Below, in pieces: positions 10,957-23,575 of a stretch of 64,000 bases of DNA. Made by a program: the position numbers and the translations under genes. This DNA comes from Combretum micranthum (taxonomy: Eukaryota; Streptophyta; Magnoliopsida; Myrtales; Combretaceae). Location of the stretch: NCBI GenBank assembly GCA_024138025.1, contig JAMXBD010003413.1, positions 1 through 64,000 of the forward strand, written 5' to 3'. The notes below the pieces were generated by a model, which had not been told where the DNA came from, ran no database searches, and saw only the letters and a program-made list of their open reading frames with translations. The first letter of the stretch is position 1; each line of letters starts with the position of its first letter.

Positions 10957-13900
10957 TATCATGCCCCAGGAGGTATCCTGAACTTAGCAGTCATCGTACA
11001 TAATATTAAAGCCTAGGAATGACTTCTTAGTCACGTAAAGGCTTTCACATCATGCACAAAGGAAACAACACATCAGAGCAATGAGATTTACCTTGATAAC
11101 AATTGAATAACAAGGTAAGAAGAATACTTGACATAAAACATAAGTAAGGTCAATTACAGCTCTTAGGGTATACTCCCGCTAATGTCTTTAGAATTATAAA
11201 AATACACTTCCTAGAAATCTCCAAACATTAGCATATCATATATAACTCATAAAGAAATTACATGAAAGTAAATCCATCTTATGGTTCTACTTCTTTCACA
11301 AGAGCTCAAAGATTCTTTATCGATTTTCTTAATATTCCGATCCTCAAACGTAACGCAAACATGCCTATTTCAACAAAAGCCTATGGGGTGTAAGCTTACA
11401 ACGAGCTTAGTGAGTTATTCTTTTTATTCGCATCATGATTTCAAACAAGTTTATTAATTTTCACGCATATGCTATGCAACAATCACATGATTACACAAAT
11501 ATATATGGTATCCGAAAACCATATATAGAACGGATTTACCTCTTCATATCGAAGGTTGGGGAATTTAGGTATGAAGACCTTCCATCTTCACTACTAGTCT
11601 CCAAGCACTTTACTCTCAGTGCTCGATCAGCACGGCTCATCCTTAAGATATATCCCTGGTATGCCTTAGTTCCCTAAGAATGAGCTTGACCTCTAACCCT
11701 TCCAATTCCTCACGTAGGAGTAGTAGTCCTTATGATGAGACTCGATATATGCAATGCATGTCCATTTAATTTATATAAAGGCCGAGTATAATAATGGAAA
11801 ACTCAAAGATGATCAAACAATCATCATAACACATAAACAACATGTAATATTGACAATATACTTAAACAATCATTTATGGATTCCGATATGCTTAGCATCC
11901 GTTGTCACACATACATGCTCATTTTTATCTTGTAATCAAAATTCTAGTGCAACTATCTATAAGCACAAGCAAGGTAACGAAATTATGAAAGAGAACTCAC
12001 TCATCCATATCTCAATCTTTTTAGTCGTAGTAATCCTCATTACCTAGACAAAAGAAATACCTGAGATGAATATTCCATAAAAATTCTACTTAAACTTTTT
12101 AATTCTATCTTGATATTTTTGTCAAGATTTGGATTATATGAAATCCCAACTTAAAACGGCCATAACTTGCCCATTTTAACTCGCAATTTTACAAATAAGA
12201 TGTGGCTTTCTACCTATTTAAAAAGATCTATCTATTTCTAAGGTTATTCTAATCATTTGAAGTCATTTGGGTTCGAAAAGGGTTGGTACATATTGGTTAC
12301 AAAAATTTCATCCTTCAATTGAAATTTTTCTAAATTCTATTTCATCCAAAATTCCATAGAAAATACATAAATATTTATGTAATTGAAAAAATCTTTTTTA
12401 ATAAATATATAGACTCATATTATATGCATGGTTCTAGTGATGTTGTCTCCAAAAAGAAAATTTGTATACAACCTTTATGAAAGATAGAGTTTTGTCAATG
12501 GTCATTTTGTGACTTGTAATTAAATCACAATTTTGTAAATTTGTGACTTAGCAACAAGAAAATCATAATTTAATATATATATATATATATATTTTAAATC
12601 CTTAAAGATCTGATATTTGTTTGCAAAATTCTTATTTAACAACATAGTCTCACTTATTTGTGACATAAAACCCAAGTGTATTTTCTTTTAAAGAATTTCC
12701 TAAGTTTGATTCTTTCAACAAAATTCTAATTCTTAGATTTAGTAAGTATAAAACTCAATTAAAGAAAATCACAATTCCATATTTATGTTGAGTTCATGAA
12801 TATTTTATTTTTGAAATTAAACTTCTTTTGCCTAATTATTTTTTGGACCATGAACCTTTATGTGCTTGTGAGGAAAAATCATCCTAAGTTGTATAAAAAA
12901 ATATTTCAAGTTTTATCATAGAAAAATTAAGTAAATAACTTGTTCTAAATCTTTATGTTTATAATATTCCTTTTTTAATTAGAAATTTCTTAACACATGG
13001 ACCTTTAGTGGTTGTTAAAAAAATCTTTAGTTTGTTACAAGTGAGTGCATAATTATTATAACTATTATTTCCTTAATTTTATAAAAAGAAAATGAATTTA
13101 CTTTTTAAAGTTTATTTCCTTAAGTTGTATAATGATTTTATTTCTAAATGGATTTTAACTAGCAAGTTGATCTTAGCTTGACTTGAAAATTTTGTTTTGT
13201 TCTTAGTGTTTATTAAAGTATTGGTAACAATCTCATAAATAAGTTTTTTCTTAAAGAAAAGTTTGCATATCAAAGAATTAGCAATAATGTTTCTTTTTTT
13301 GTCTGAAAAGAGAGTAATGAAACTACTTAATTAAATTTTTAAGAAGTCTTGCATAACACTAAAATTTATGATGACCTTGCCTAAATTTTTCAATAGAAGT
13401 TGTTGAAACAATTTCTAAGTCTTAATGGAAACTTTCCTAAGTGACAAAAATTATTTCTATGGTGAGCTTAGTTTTTTTTTTTTTTTAATCAAAGAAAGAA
13501 TTTCTTTTATTTTTATTAAGACAACAACATTATGACCATGCATGAATATGAACTTATAGTTAAGTAATATGACAAAAATAATTTATATGAAAGATGAAAG
13601 ATATAGAAATAACACAAGCACATAATAAAAGTTAAGTATTGGGAAGTCTTAACTTGTATCAAGACTTCCCCAACTTAGATATGGGTAAGTCCTTTAAGAG
13701 AAACAAATAAGAAAACATGAGAGTCTTAGATTTATATGAAGACTCTCTGGAAGTAGATTATGGACAAGTCTCCTAAAAGAAAAGAAAAGAAAAGAAAGAA
13801 AAGAAAAAAATTTTTGACTTGATATGGACAAGTCTAAGACTAGGAAGACTAGTCTTAATATAATAGTATGAAATAAACAAATAAATTGAAAGAAAGAAAT

Positions 13901-15435
13901 AAATAAATAAATTGCATGAGCATAAACAAAGGTTATGTTAGTAAGCTTATATGCTCTAAGAAATATATATATATATATATACACACATAAATATAGTTAA
14001 TAATATATAGAAGTTGGATTAGAAGCAATAAATAGAGCATAATATAATATCAACATAACAATAAAATTTTTGCATGAACAAGAACAAGAACAAAACATGA
14101 ACATATTGTTGCTTCCATAACACCCATGGGTTTGGGAAGCATACACTATGGTTATTTTAAGTTGTATAACATGAAGATGAATGTAGAAAACTTTACCTAA
14201 AATTATTTATTGGTTAAAGAAGAAATAAAGTTTTGATAGTAATATGTGGATGGTAGTTTTATAGAAAGTAGAGAGTTGGGAAGAGAATTTTATAGAGGAA
14301 AATTACAGAGAAAAGTGGAAAAATAATTTTGGTAGAGTTTTGTTATGGTAAAAGAAAAGTGGTAAGAAGTGAATGAGAGAAGGGGTATTTATAGTTAAAG
14401 TTGGAGGAAAATTGTAATTAATTAAATAAATGAAAAAGAAAAGAAAATTGATGGCATGAAAGGGAATGATAATTAAAAATTAATTTTAGAAGAAAAGTGT
14501 AAGAGAAGTTTAGTACTATATGGTGTAAAATTTTTATTGGAAAAAAAATTGTAAGAAACTGATATATAGGTTGTAAGAATAGGTAGTAAAAAAAAAAAGT
14601 ATAGATAAGTGAATAGTAGAAATTATACAATGAATATTAAACAAGATAAATAAATTACCAGTTGTAAGAAAAATACGCGTAAATGCGTTATATCTTATAT
14701 TTTTAATTACCAAAAAATTCTAAAATTGATATTTTTGGAATCCTTATATTATTACAAGTTTAATGAAATTATAGGAATATTTTTACTGTTTGGTGCACTG
14801 AGGCACGGTTTTCAAAACCTAATCTCGTTCGAGTCCAAAATGAACTAAATTTTGATGAATATGATATTTTTAAACTTCGCTATATTATTACAAACTATAA
14901 TCTATGATTAATTTAATTTTATTTCTCTAGATCTAAGAGTACGGGATTGTCGAATCTAGTCCCACTAAGGCTTATTATTAGCCTAGTTAACTTTTAAGGA
15001 TTCAATTTTAATTTAGGCTTTAAGATTTACTCGTAAGATTATAAAATTTTGGGATTTATGACTGTTTTATATTTTTGGTTCAAAATTTAATTTTTTACTT
15101 TATTTTATGATTTATTTAGTATTTAACTATTCTTGAGATTATTTAGTCAAGTTTAGGGTTATGGGTTGACTATATGACTTTTATCATTGAGTGTTATTTG
15201 GATATATCGTCTCGATTTACATGTTAGGAATTGGTTCACGTACGGATTTTAAATTGAACGATTATTAGATTTTTCATTTTGTTTTTGAAAGTCCTTCCTT
15301 TCTTAAGGTTAGGAAATTACGTATTTGGTCTTGTTTAGAATTCGGTTTTAATTTTGGTTGGTTTTTAGGGATTCAATTTCAGTATTTAACTTTAAGATTA
15401 TTTTCTAAGAGAATCGAAAAATTCAAGGGTTTACA
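10957..15435 (-). mobile_element. Family-1 gypsy solo LTR with CTTTC target duplication
   Basis: This LTR starts TATCATGCCCC and ends GGGTTTACA on the plus strand. It is flanked by CTTTC at 10952-10956 and again at 15436-15440, an exact 5-bp target-site duplication. At about 4.48 kb it is longer than its relatives. Part of the excess is a duplicated end segment: 14990-15060 and 15350-15435 both carry a TTTTAAGGATTCAATTTTA-like sequence running to a terminal GGGATTTA or GGGTTTA. It has an internal TATA box at 14386-14393 (minus) and the GTAAGCTTAC / CTTAGTGAGT words near 11390. No internal retroelement genes remain. Confidence 0.85.
14386..14393 (-). promoter_or_regulatory. LTR TATA box (solo LTR)
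   Basis: On the minus strand this is TATAAATACCCC, shared with the LTR at 25780 and, with small changes, with the other two copies. Confidence 0.6.
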
Positions 15436-15669
15436 CTTTCTTTATCTCTCCTCTCTCATTTCCTTCCTTTCTTCATTTCTTTTCTCTTTCTAAAACTCTC
15501 CCCCGTCCCCCATTCTCTCTCTAACCTTAAGATTCCACTTCCTTTACATCTTACTCTTCTCCCAATCTCTCACACACATACTCCACCTCTCTCCTTACCA
15601 TCTATACAATCCCCATTCTTTATCTCTCTCTACTTAGCTTCTCTCTCTCTCCTCTGTTCTTCTTCAATA

Positions 15670-16401
15670 ATGCCTCTAAGGACTACTTGTGGATGTGCTT
15701 CACCTCTACCACCTGCCTTTGATGGATTCATCTTCCCCTCTAAGAAGCATTCAAAAAGGTCTGCCTTATTTCATGACCTTCCTATAGATGTGGGTAAGAA
15801 TTATAATGCAGATGTGTTAGAATTCTTTCATATTCCTCAATAATCTGGTGTAGCTCTAAATAATATTCTGAATGCAATGTTCTTTCCAGCTAAGGTTAAT
15901 GAAGAGGCAATTAGAATGTTCTATTGTAATCTAACTGATTATCTAAAGGATGATGAGTGTTTGGGTGTTGGCATGGAGACTGGTTTTAATAGTTCAAGTT
16001 TTGTGAGACTTAAATTATATTCACTTCTATATAGAAGGAAGCTTGAAATATCTCATCATGATGTTTGTAGTTTTACTGGGGTTGATTATACAAGAGTTAG
16101 AATGCCAAATAACTTTGATGGGGCTTTATATTATGAGTAACTATTTACTGTATCATATATAGGTCCAAATTGGCGCAAACTACGCAATTTGTATTCTTTC
16201 TGTCCGTCTCTTAGGCGTTGGATTCTTTACCAATTCTTAACTAACAATTATGTTCGATGTAAGGGACAACAAACTACATTGACCCAACTGGACTTATGGC
16301 TTATGGATCATATTTTGAGAGGAGATAGGATCCACTTCTTTGATCTCATGTATAGAACCTTTAAGAATGTGACCAATAAGCCTGCTCAGGTAGTTCTTTA
16401 A
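15670..16401 (+). pseudogene. Envelope-like / putative plant transposon protein of the Sirevirus element
   Basis: One frame runs 244 codons from ATG at 15670 with only two internal stops (15841 and 16138). Further homologous sequence continues past 16401 (LITHLLRSKGVSF) in another frame. Recognisable blocks are FFPAKVNEEAIRMFYCNL, KLYSLLYRRKLEISHHDV, RRWILYQFLTNNYV and LDLWLMDHILRGDRIHF. Their order resembles the putative plant transposon protein domain found in envelope-like frames downstream of pol in Sireviruses. The original function of such proteins is not established. The frame is much better preserved than the upstream pol. It is preceded by a CT-rich leader (15441-15669) which, without the inserted LTR, would join a TATA box at 10943. 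Confidence 0.7.
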
Positions 16402-16981
16402 GAAAGTAGGTTGATCACACATCTGTTAAGGAGCAAAGGAGTAAGTTTCATTCTGAGACTCACCTTATTTAGGTTCCTACCTTCTGGAAAAGGAAAGATG
16501 GTAGATGGATATGCAAGAAACCATTAGAACCATTGGTTAAGGTGATGCTCTTCTTCCTGGTTCAGGTATGGGTATAGATTATGATGAAGATGATGCTCCC
16601 ATTCTAGCTTCTGGTCATCTATATCTTCCCTTCAAGAACTTAATGATCATATGGCTTCTCGATTTGCTTCCATGCAAACCTAGATCTCTGGTCTCCGCTT
16701 TGAGTTTTTTTATCCTTCAACTCTAACATGTGTGCACTTATGGATCATTTCGATAGTATTCATCCTGCCTACCTTCAACTGATGATTCTCCAGCGTGATT
16801 TTTGTTCATTTTTGTTCTATTTTGTCTTTAAACTCTTATGTAATTCCTTTTTATGAAGCACTCTTTGTTTATTATGGTTGTAAAAGTTTTTATTGAAATC
16901 CTATATGATCTTGCAACATCTTTATGCATGAAATGGTTTTCATTTTGATTACATTCATGATATGAAGTTTTTGATGGGGTT
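16402..16981 (+). other. Downstream part of the Sirevirus element
   Basis: Decayed coding traces (to about 16680) pass into AT-rich noncoding sequence that leads to the purine tract. No additional gene is seen. Confidence 0.4.
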
Positions 16982-16994
16982 AAAAGGAGGAGAA
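16982..16994 (+). promoter_or_regulatory. Candidate polypurine tract
   Basis: AAAAGGAGGAGAAA is the expected purine-rich primer for plus-strand DNA synthesis at the 3' end of the internal region, placed after the envelope-like frame as in Sireviruses. The 3' LTR that should follow was not recognised. Confidence 0.4.
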
Positions 16995-16999
16995 ATATG

Positions 17000-17960
17000 A
17001 TCAAATATGTTTTAAACTCCTTGCTTTAAAAAATCTACTTGCTCCACACTTAAAGTATGGTACTACAAAATTCATTTTAAGCAGCAATGCACATAGCAAC
17101 GATTTAATAATCCTTGCTATAATTTCAATATACAACGATTAAAGGAACAATTTCATAACCCTTGCATTAATTATTGATCTTAAGAAATGGTCATTTAGAA
17201 AATGTTGCCACAGGTACTTTAGGTAACAATTATTTAAAATTATTTCTTTGTTTATATCTAAGGTAACAATGTCAAGTGTTTCCTTTTTATTAAAATGAAA
17301 AAAAAAAAGAAATAACAACTCATATCTAAAAAAAAATGGGTGGAAAGAAGTGGCATCAAAATATCACAAAATAAAAAATTCTCTTAAAAAGTACTCTTAG
17401 ACTAAAAACCCTAACACTACCTTTGCCAACTCCTCCTCATGAGATCTTAGAAGATTGGAATTGAAAAATTAAAGCTCAAAGAAGGTTACTTTTGTTCATC
17501 GATTAAAACCAACCAATATTTTGTTTACAAGCATTATCTTCTCACAAAATAAAAGAAGAAGAAGAAGAGGTCAGCTCTCTCGCTCCTTTCCTCTCTCTCT
17601 CGCTTTAGGTTTGCTATTTGAACTATGTAAGTACCATTATGGGAGTTCTCTAAAGGTTTGAACTTGATATATACAATTTTCCATATATATTTCTCTTATT
17701 TCACTTGATGAGTTCCATTGTTATTTCCATTCTTTAGCTCATTCTTAACTACTTATGTTAAATTAATGAAAGTAATTGATCAGATTGATTTCATAAAGTT
17801 GTAATTTGTGCCATAACCTAATTATTTATTTTGTACAAGTTGTAATTTGGTTTCAAAAGGTGAGTTGAATGTATGATGATCAATTGGGGTTTTTGGCTTA
17901 TGTTGGAGATAAGTAATGACTTGGTCATATAACTAGGTGCATATTTGTGTTTGTGTTAGA
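17000..17960. other. AT-rich spacer before the ligase fragment
   Basis: No reading frame or repeat is recognised. A CT-rich stretch near 17575-17615 resembles a plant 5' leader but leads to no identifiable gene. Confidence 0.4.
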
Positions 17961-17969
17961 AGAAAGAGA

Positions 17970-18121
17970 AATGGTTGTAATTAGAGCTTTTGAGAAGAAA
18001 TGGACAGTGTATCGTAATAGAGATATTGGTTACATTGATGAGGATAATGAGCTCATTGTGGATCATTTGAAGGATCCTATCAAGTATAGTGGATTCTAAG
18101 TGGCTCCATTGAAACATCTCT
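17970..18121 (+). pseudogene. 4-coumarate:CoA-ligase-like exon, left fragment
   Basis: The translation contains RDIGYIDEDNELIVDHLK followed by DPIKYSGF, a stop codon and VAP. This corresponds to the conserved adenylate-forming enzyme segment (GD-GYID-DG, VDR-KE-IKYKGFQVAP) of 4CL and 4CL-like/OPCL ligases. In intact enzymes this region contains the hinge between the large and small domains and CoA-tunnel residues. The fragment ends at the TSD of a retroelement insertion and resumes at 24697. A stop replaces the usual Gln of KGFQV, so it is a pseudogene. Upstream exons were not found. Confidence 0.75.
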
Positions 18122-20124
18122 TGTAACACCCCATAAATTCATCAAGGTGTGTACAGTACCACGTATAATACTTGTATATTATAGACTTAGGCTATGTTTA
18201 AAGAAAATTTTTATGTCAAATATTTTCTAGCCACTTTTACATTCTAAAATCAAGTAATTAAGTTATGAATATAACTAGACCCATAACGGTAAAATAAATC
18301 TTTCATAAATATTTTATAATCTACTCTCATGAGTAGATAAATTTTCATAAACAAAACCATACCATCAGTGTAAAGATCCGACCTACTTAATACTAATATT
18401 AAGTAAATCAAGTCCTCAACCACATATAATATTTTCATGTTATATAAAGGTTGTCCTAAATCTAACTGTTTATGTGAATTGTTTGCTTTAAATCATTAAA
18501 ACTTTATATAAAGACTTTTCATAAAAGGATTACTCACATGAGTAATCTATACACATATAAAACATTTATAAGAAAATATTTACAAACTTTGTGTCGGCAA
18601 AACTTACATATTGTCTCAAACTAATAGAGAAAATAAATTTGAAATCTCTTTTATAACATAAGGCTTAACTAACAAGCTTCTAACAAAATGCAAAATACAT
18701 TTCCTTTAATAAAATATCTTAAAGAAAAACTTTCTTGAAAAGCCACAAGCAAAACCCGGGTTCCTATCCGTCCCATTCATCCAGGAATTTCTCCCGGTCA
18801 CTTCCATAACCCAAATCATCATAGCAATCATCATCACTTGAAAAGTAGCAAAAGTGAGCCAAAGGCCCAGTACACAGTAACAAAACCAAAAGCGATATGG
18901 CAAGCAAACCTAATCTAGTGCAATGCAACAACTCATGTTTCATTATCTTTAATTAGAATTCATTAAATAAAACAACATTGAAGTATTCAAACTCCAAGAC
19001 AAACAAAGATATTAAGGGTCTTAAGTAACATCAGTTGCCCAGGGGGTTGATATAAGTAGCCCAAATACTTATATCTCCTACAAAACTTTCTAAAAGAAAA
19101 AGTAATCTCATTTAGGGCTCCTAGCCATTGCCCAACTCCACTTAGCTTAATCCATAACATCATTTAATTCAATTGTTCCCCTAAACACTTGAACTAAATC
19201 ATATTATTTCCTTTTAAGAATAAACAAATGTTATACCGTTACCAAATACCCTATCGATTACCTACTAAGCCACTAATGAAAGTTATTGCATCATGATCAG
19301 TGGCCTAAGCACATATTCTAACATGTCATTACATCATGACATTAAAAAGATAATGTCGCTCCCCGGACCAAATTCAACAGCGAAAATCACAACAAAACAA
19401 ACATAACTTAAGTCATCTTGAATTAAGTCAAGTTGGAATATGTCTAACCTAGCAAACAATCAAGCAAGTCACTACATACCTATGCCATATAGAGAATCAA
19501 TAGATGCACTCAATGAAAGATCAGAGGAAGCACTCAAAGGAGTGGGAGTTTCTATTACTATAATAAGAAAATCAACTCAATTAACATTTCTACTTAGTAT
19601 TATGCATATAACATAACTAAATCTAAGTCTAGCACTCATGGAATTTCAAATAAATATAACACAAGGTCATAACATATCATTTATATATTTATCAAGATCA
19701 TACAAGCTCACAAAATCATTATTTTTAACTTCAATCCATATATATAATGTAACTAGTTTTATCTTAACTTTCATGGAAATTTAGTTATTTGTTAAACCTA
19801 AAAATCCACTTAATACATGCTTAATTATATCACTCAATCATCATTACACATAAAATATCATTAATCTATCTCATTTTAGTTCAAAAAGATCAAATTCCTA
19901 AACAATCACACACTTAACATGCAAAAATAGGTTTTTAAACTTTGTTTGGAAAACATATGAGATGGAAAGAAGTGAAATTTAAGAATTGATAATTTTGAAA
20001 TTTGTAAAAAAATCAAAACATGAAAGTTGTAGATCTCTTTCTAAGCTTTCCAACGCAATTTCAATCACCTAAATCTAAGTTTGGATGAAAAAAGTTATGA
20101 TTAGTTGGAAAAACTTTATGATCA

Positions 20125-20275
20125 GAGCAAATCACGCCTTTTTGGTCGCTCGTGATGAGGAAATTTTCATGGTCAGAACTAATCACGTCCTTTAGGTCGC
20201 CCTTGATTAGTTGCCTAACAAGTTTTTTGAAAAAACGAGCTCATCACGGGACTTATCTCGCCCATGATTTGCCCA
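20125..20275. repeat. Palindromic CACG/CGTG modules in LTR copy 1
   Basis: Three successive units run from AATCACG or CATCACG to a reverse-complement-like CGTGAT, CTTGATTAG or CATGATT, each spanning about 27-32 bases and separated by 25-35 bases. Related units occur at the homologous place of the LTR at 33763. They could form short hairpins. Confidence 0.55.
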
Positions 20276-23079
20276 AAACTTCTCCCATGTTTTAAACTTA
20301 AACAATTGCAGCTTTAAACATATCCTAATCCTTCTCTAACACATTTCCATCATCAAACTTCATCTCAAATGTATTCTATCAACTCATAACAGATATAAAC
20401 TTCATGTTTATCGCATTTAACACATCAACACAAACTCAACACATCTCAACCAAGAAATCAAAACCAACACTTCATATATTATCTCTACCAATTCAAGCAC
20501 AACCACAAAACTTCTATCACAGCCATCAACTCTTAAACAATTCATAACTTCATATTGAACACACCAAATACTTCTTCATGCTCATAACATCATTTAGCTA
20601 ATCAACAACTCATTCACTTCTCAACACCACCTTGAGCATGCATAACCCTTTGTCATGACGTCAATGACTTTTGACACTTCTACTTACACATAAAACATAT
20701 ATTACAAGTTCATATAACATCAAAATGCAACTTATCACACAACTAACACATGAAACTTCTCAAGAACTCATTTCAACATGCATTCACATAGCATATGAAA
20801 CCCATATATCAAGTGAAACTTAAACATGTAAAAGAACTTTTAAATATGCATGAACTAACCTTAGGAAAGCTTTAGCTTGATGAATGTACAAGAACCTATG
20901 ACCTGTTCTTGCTAAGTGTTTTGGAATGTATATCTTTAAGAAACAAAGAAGCAAAGCAAGAAGAAGAAGAAGAGAAAATTCGTGTAGCTTTTTGGGCTGC
21001 CTTAGAAAAGGGTGTTTTTGAACAAAATAGGGCTTATAATTATCTTAAAGTTTGACTTTAGTGGCAACCTAAACATGGGCTTCAATTTGCATGGATTTAG
21101 GCTCATTTTGAGCCTTAAAATGGGAAGTTTTTGGGCTTCAAATGGGGCAAAAATTCTGCTATGGTTAAGATTAAAATCTAAGCTCACTTTGACAAATTAA
21201 ACACTACACATACAAAATAACACATATTCAACACAAACACTAATTATATTATTCACACACATATATAATACTCAAGATACACTAACTTAAACACATTTAG
21301 CATATTACCATATCATCTAATCCAATATTAATATTACAACACGTGCCTATCATCAATTAACATGCTCATAAAGTTCAATAATTAAAACAAATAAAACATA
21401 TACATGGAGATAAAACTAAAATTAGAGTTAAATCAACTCAATCAGGTATTTCCCATACCATTCATGATGGTAAACAAAGTTTAAAATTTTAGTACAAAAC
21501 ATAGGCTCTATCAGGCCCTAAAAGAATTACAAACTCAAAAGATAAATCTAGTTGTTCATCAAATTAAAACAAAAACGATTACAGTGATGCTAACCCTTTT
21601 TACTTACCAACAACACCTTCTGAGTCATCCTATACTCGAAACAATCAACAGTCATCCAAATAACACCTGTAAAGAAAATGACAATGAGTCAAAGCACAAT
21701 ACGATAGTAACACAAGCACACACAAATGACAGACGAGCCTAATCTAATGCAATATATCAACCAACAATTTATATCTTAAAATTAAAGTAGAACAAACAAC
21801 ACCAGAGCACTCACACTCCAAACAAGCCTTTAGGAATCTAGGGGTCATAAGTAACAATAGCTATTCAATGGATTGATATAAGTAGCCTGGATACTTATAT
21901 CTCCTACATCTAACTAAAAAGGAAAAATAGTTTACCTAGGGCTCACAACCATTATACTTCTCTACTTATCTCAATCCATAATATAATGCGGTTCAACTGG
22001 TCTTGTAAATGTAATCCATACTATATTACATCCTTCTGAACCTAAGTAGACATTATTTCAATATCTTTTACCCTATCAGCTACCAGTCGAGCCACCTATG
22101 AATTGCCATTGCATAATATCATACCATTGATCATGGTAAGGGGTAGCCTAAGCGCCTAATTACCATGTCCGGTTCCAGACAAGGTTGTCACTCCCTAAAC
22201 AGGATTAAACGATAGAAGTACAAGCATCATTCAATTATTAAGGTCGTCTTTAAGTTTTAATTCATTTGAAAATGCCTATACTAAAAATCAGCACGCAAGT
22301 TACTACGTACTTGATGTTTAAATAATAAGATGATAGTCCAGAAGAACATTTGTTCAAAAGATTAAATTATATAAACAATTCAATTATTTATTCTTTTACA
22401 TCAAACTCTTATTAAAAACTCATTTTATGTTTTCATTTGACTAGACACTGACTAGGAACCCATCCATGGCTATGAAAATCACCACACAAGATACAAATGT
22501 TCTTCGTTGTATGTTAAATTTTCTTTTATTAAATAAAGCTTTATTCTGACATATTCTAGAAAAAACACGTTCTCTACATTAATTGGGATTTAACCTAACA
22601 TATTACATTTAAGCTAATTACAAGTTAAGTCTATATTAATTTAATCTTAACCAAGTTGATTAAACTTAATCAATCTAATTCATTAATATTCATTTAGTCA
22701 AGTTGAACTTAGGTTGAGTAACTAAGTTCATTTTATACATAGCTTCTATGTTTAATCTAATTAGTCATTAGGCCTATTATATTTCAAGTTACATTTAATA
22801 TAAATATAACTTAATCAAGCTATGTAGAATTAATCATTTAATCTAGTTACTAAGTCATATCCAATTATTTCATTAAGACTATTTCATATATATCTTATAA
22901 AATCTTAATTAATCTAATTCATTTTTAGCTTATTAATCTAATACTAAATTCAAATCCTACATTTATTAATTAAATTTTAGTAAAACCTTATGCAAATACT
23001 CAATTTAATATTTACATGTATCTATATACACTATATTTATATTTATTTTATCTTTATTTTTATTTTTATTTTTATGAAG

Positions 23080-23575
23080 AATACGTGTGGATAGGTTTAA
23101 CCGTGTTTCTCCTTGTATTCCTACATAAAAGAAGCACAACTAGATGCATTTAGTCATGTTCCCATCGTGTTTTGTTATTGGGTTGAAGAATAGAGATAAG
23201 CACGATGAGATAGGACAATTCGTGTTCCTCCCGTGTTTTACTTAACATTTAAAGCACTCAAGGATCAAAGAGAAATATGGTTGGATAGAGAAAGTCATGA
23301 TCTAGCCGAGCTACTCTAGAGTTGTGTTTCATAAAGAAAATAGAGAGAATAGGGCAAGTCGCATTCTAATCGTGTCTCTTCTCGGGTGAGAAACATGAGG
23401 GGATAGGGAAGTTATGTTTCCAGTTTTGTTCCTTAACAAAGAGAAACACAAGGAGATAAGGGAGTTCATGTACTAGTCGTGCTTCTTCTTGGGTAGGAAA
23501 AATTCATGTGTTTTAAGTAATAGTGAGGAGCACGACTGATTAGGGCACCAAATGTTTCCCTCGTGCTCTTTTATG
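23080..23575. repeat. Degenerate ~60-bp repeats in LTR copy 2
   Basis: About seven imperfect units share the pattern GAGATAGGG, then AGTCGTGTT or AGTCATG, then TCGTGT-T-CTTCT with GGGT and GAGAAACAC. It occupies the place of the CACG hairpin modules in copy 1 and appears to be an expanded relative. Confidence 0.5.

Noticed and set aside
147..15435. Interpretation of the two minus-strand LTR regions as the 5' and 3' LTRs of one element around the copia remnant
   Set aside because: The primer site of the left LTR faces out of the window, and the right LTR has its own exact CTTTC duplication, so they are independent insertions.
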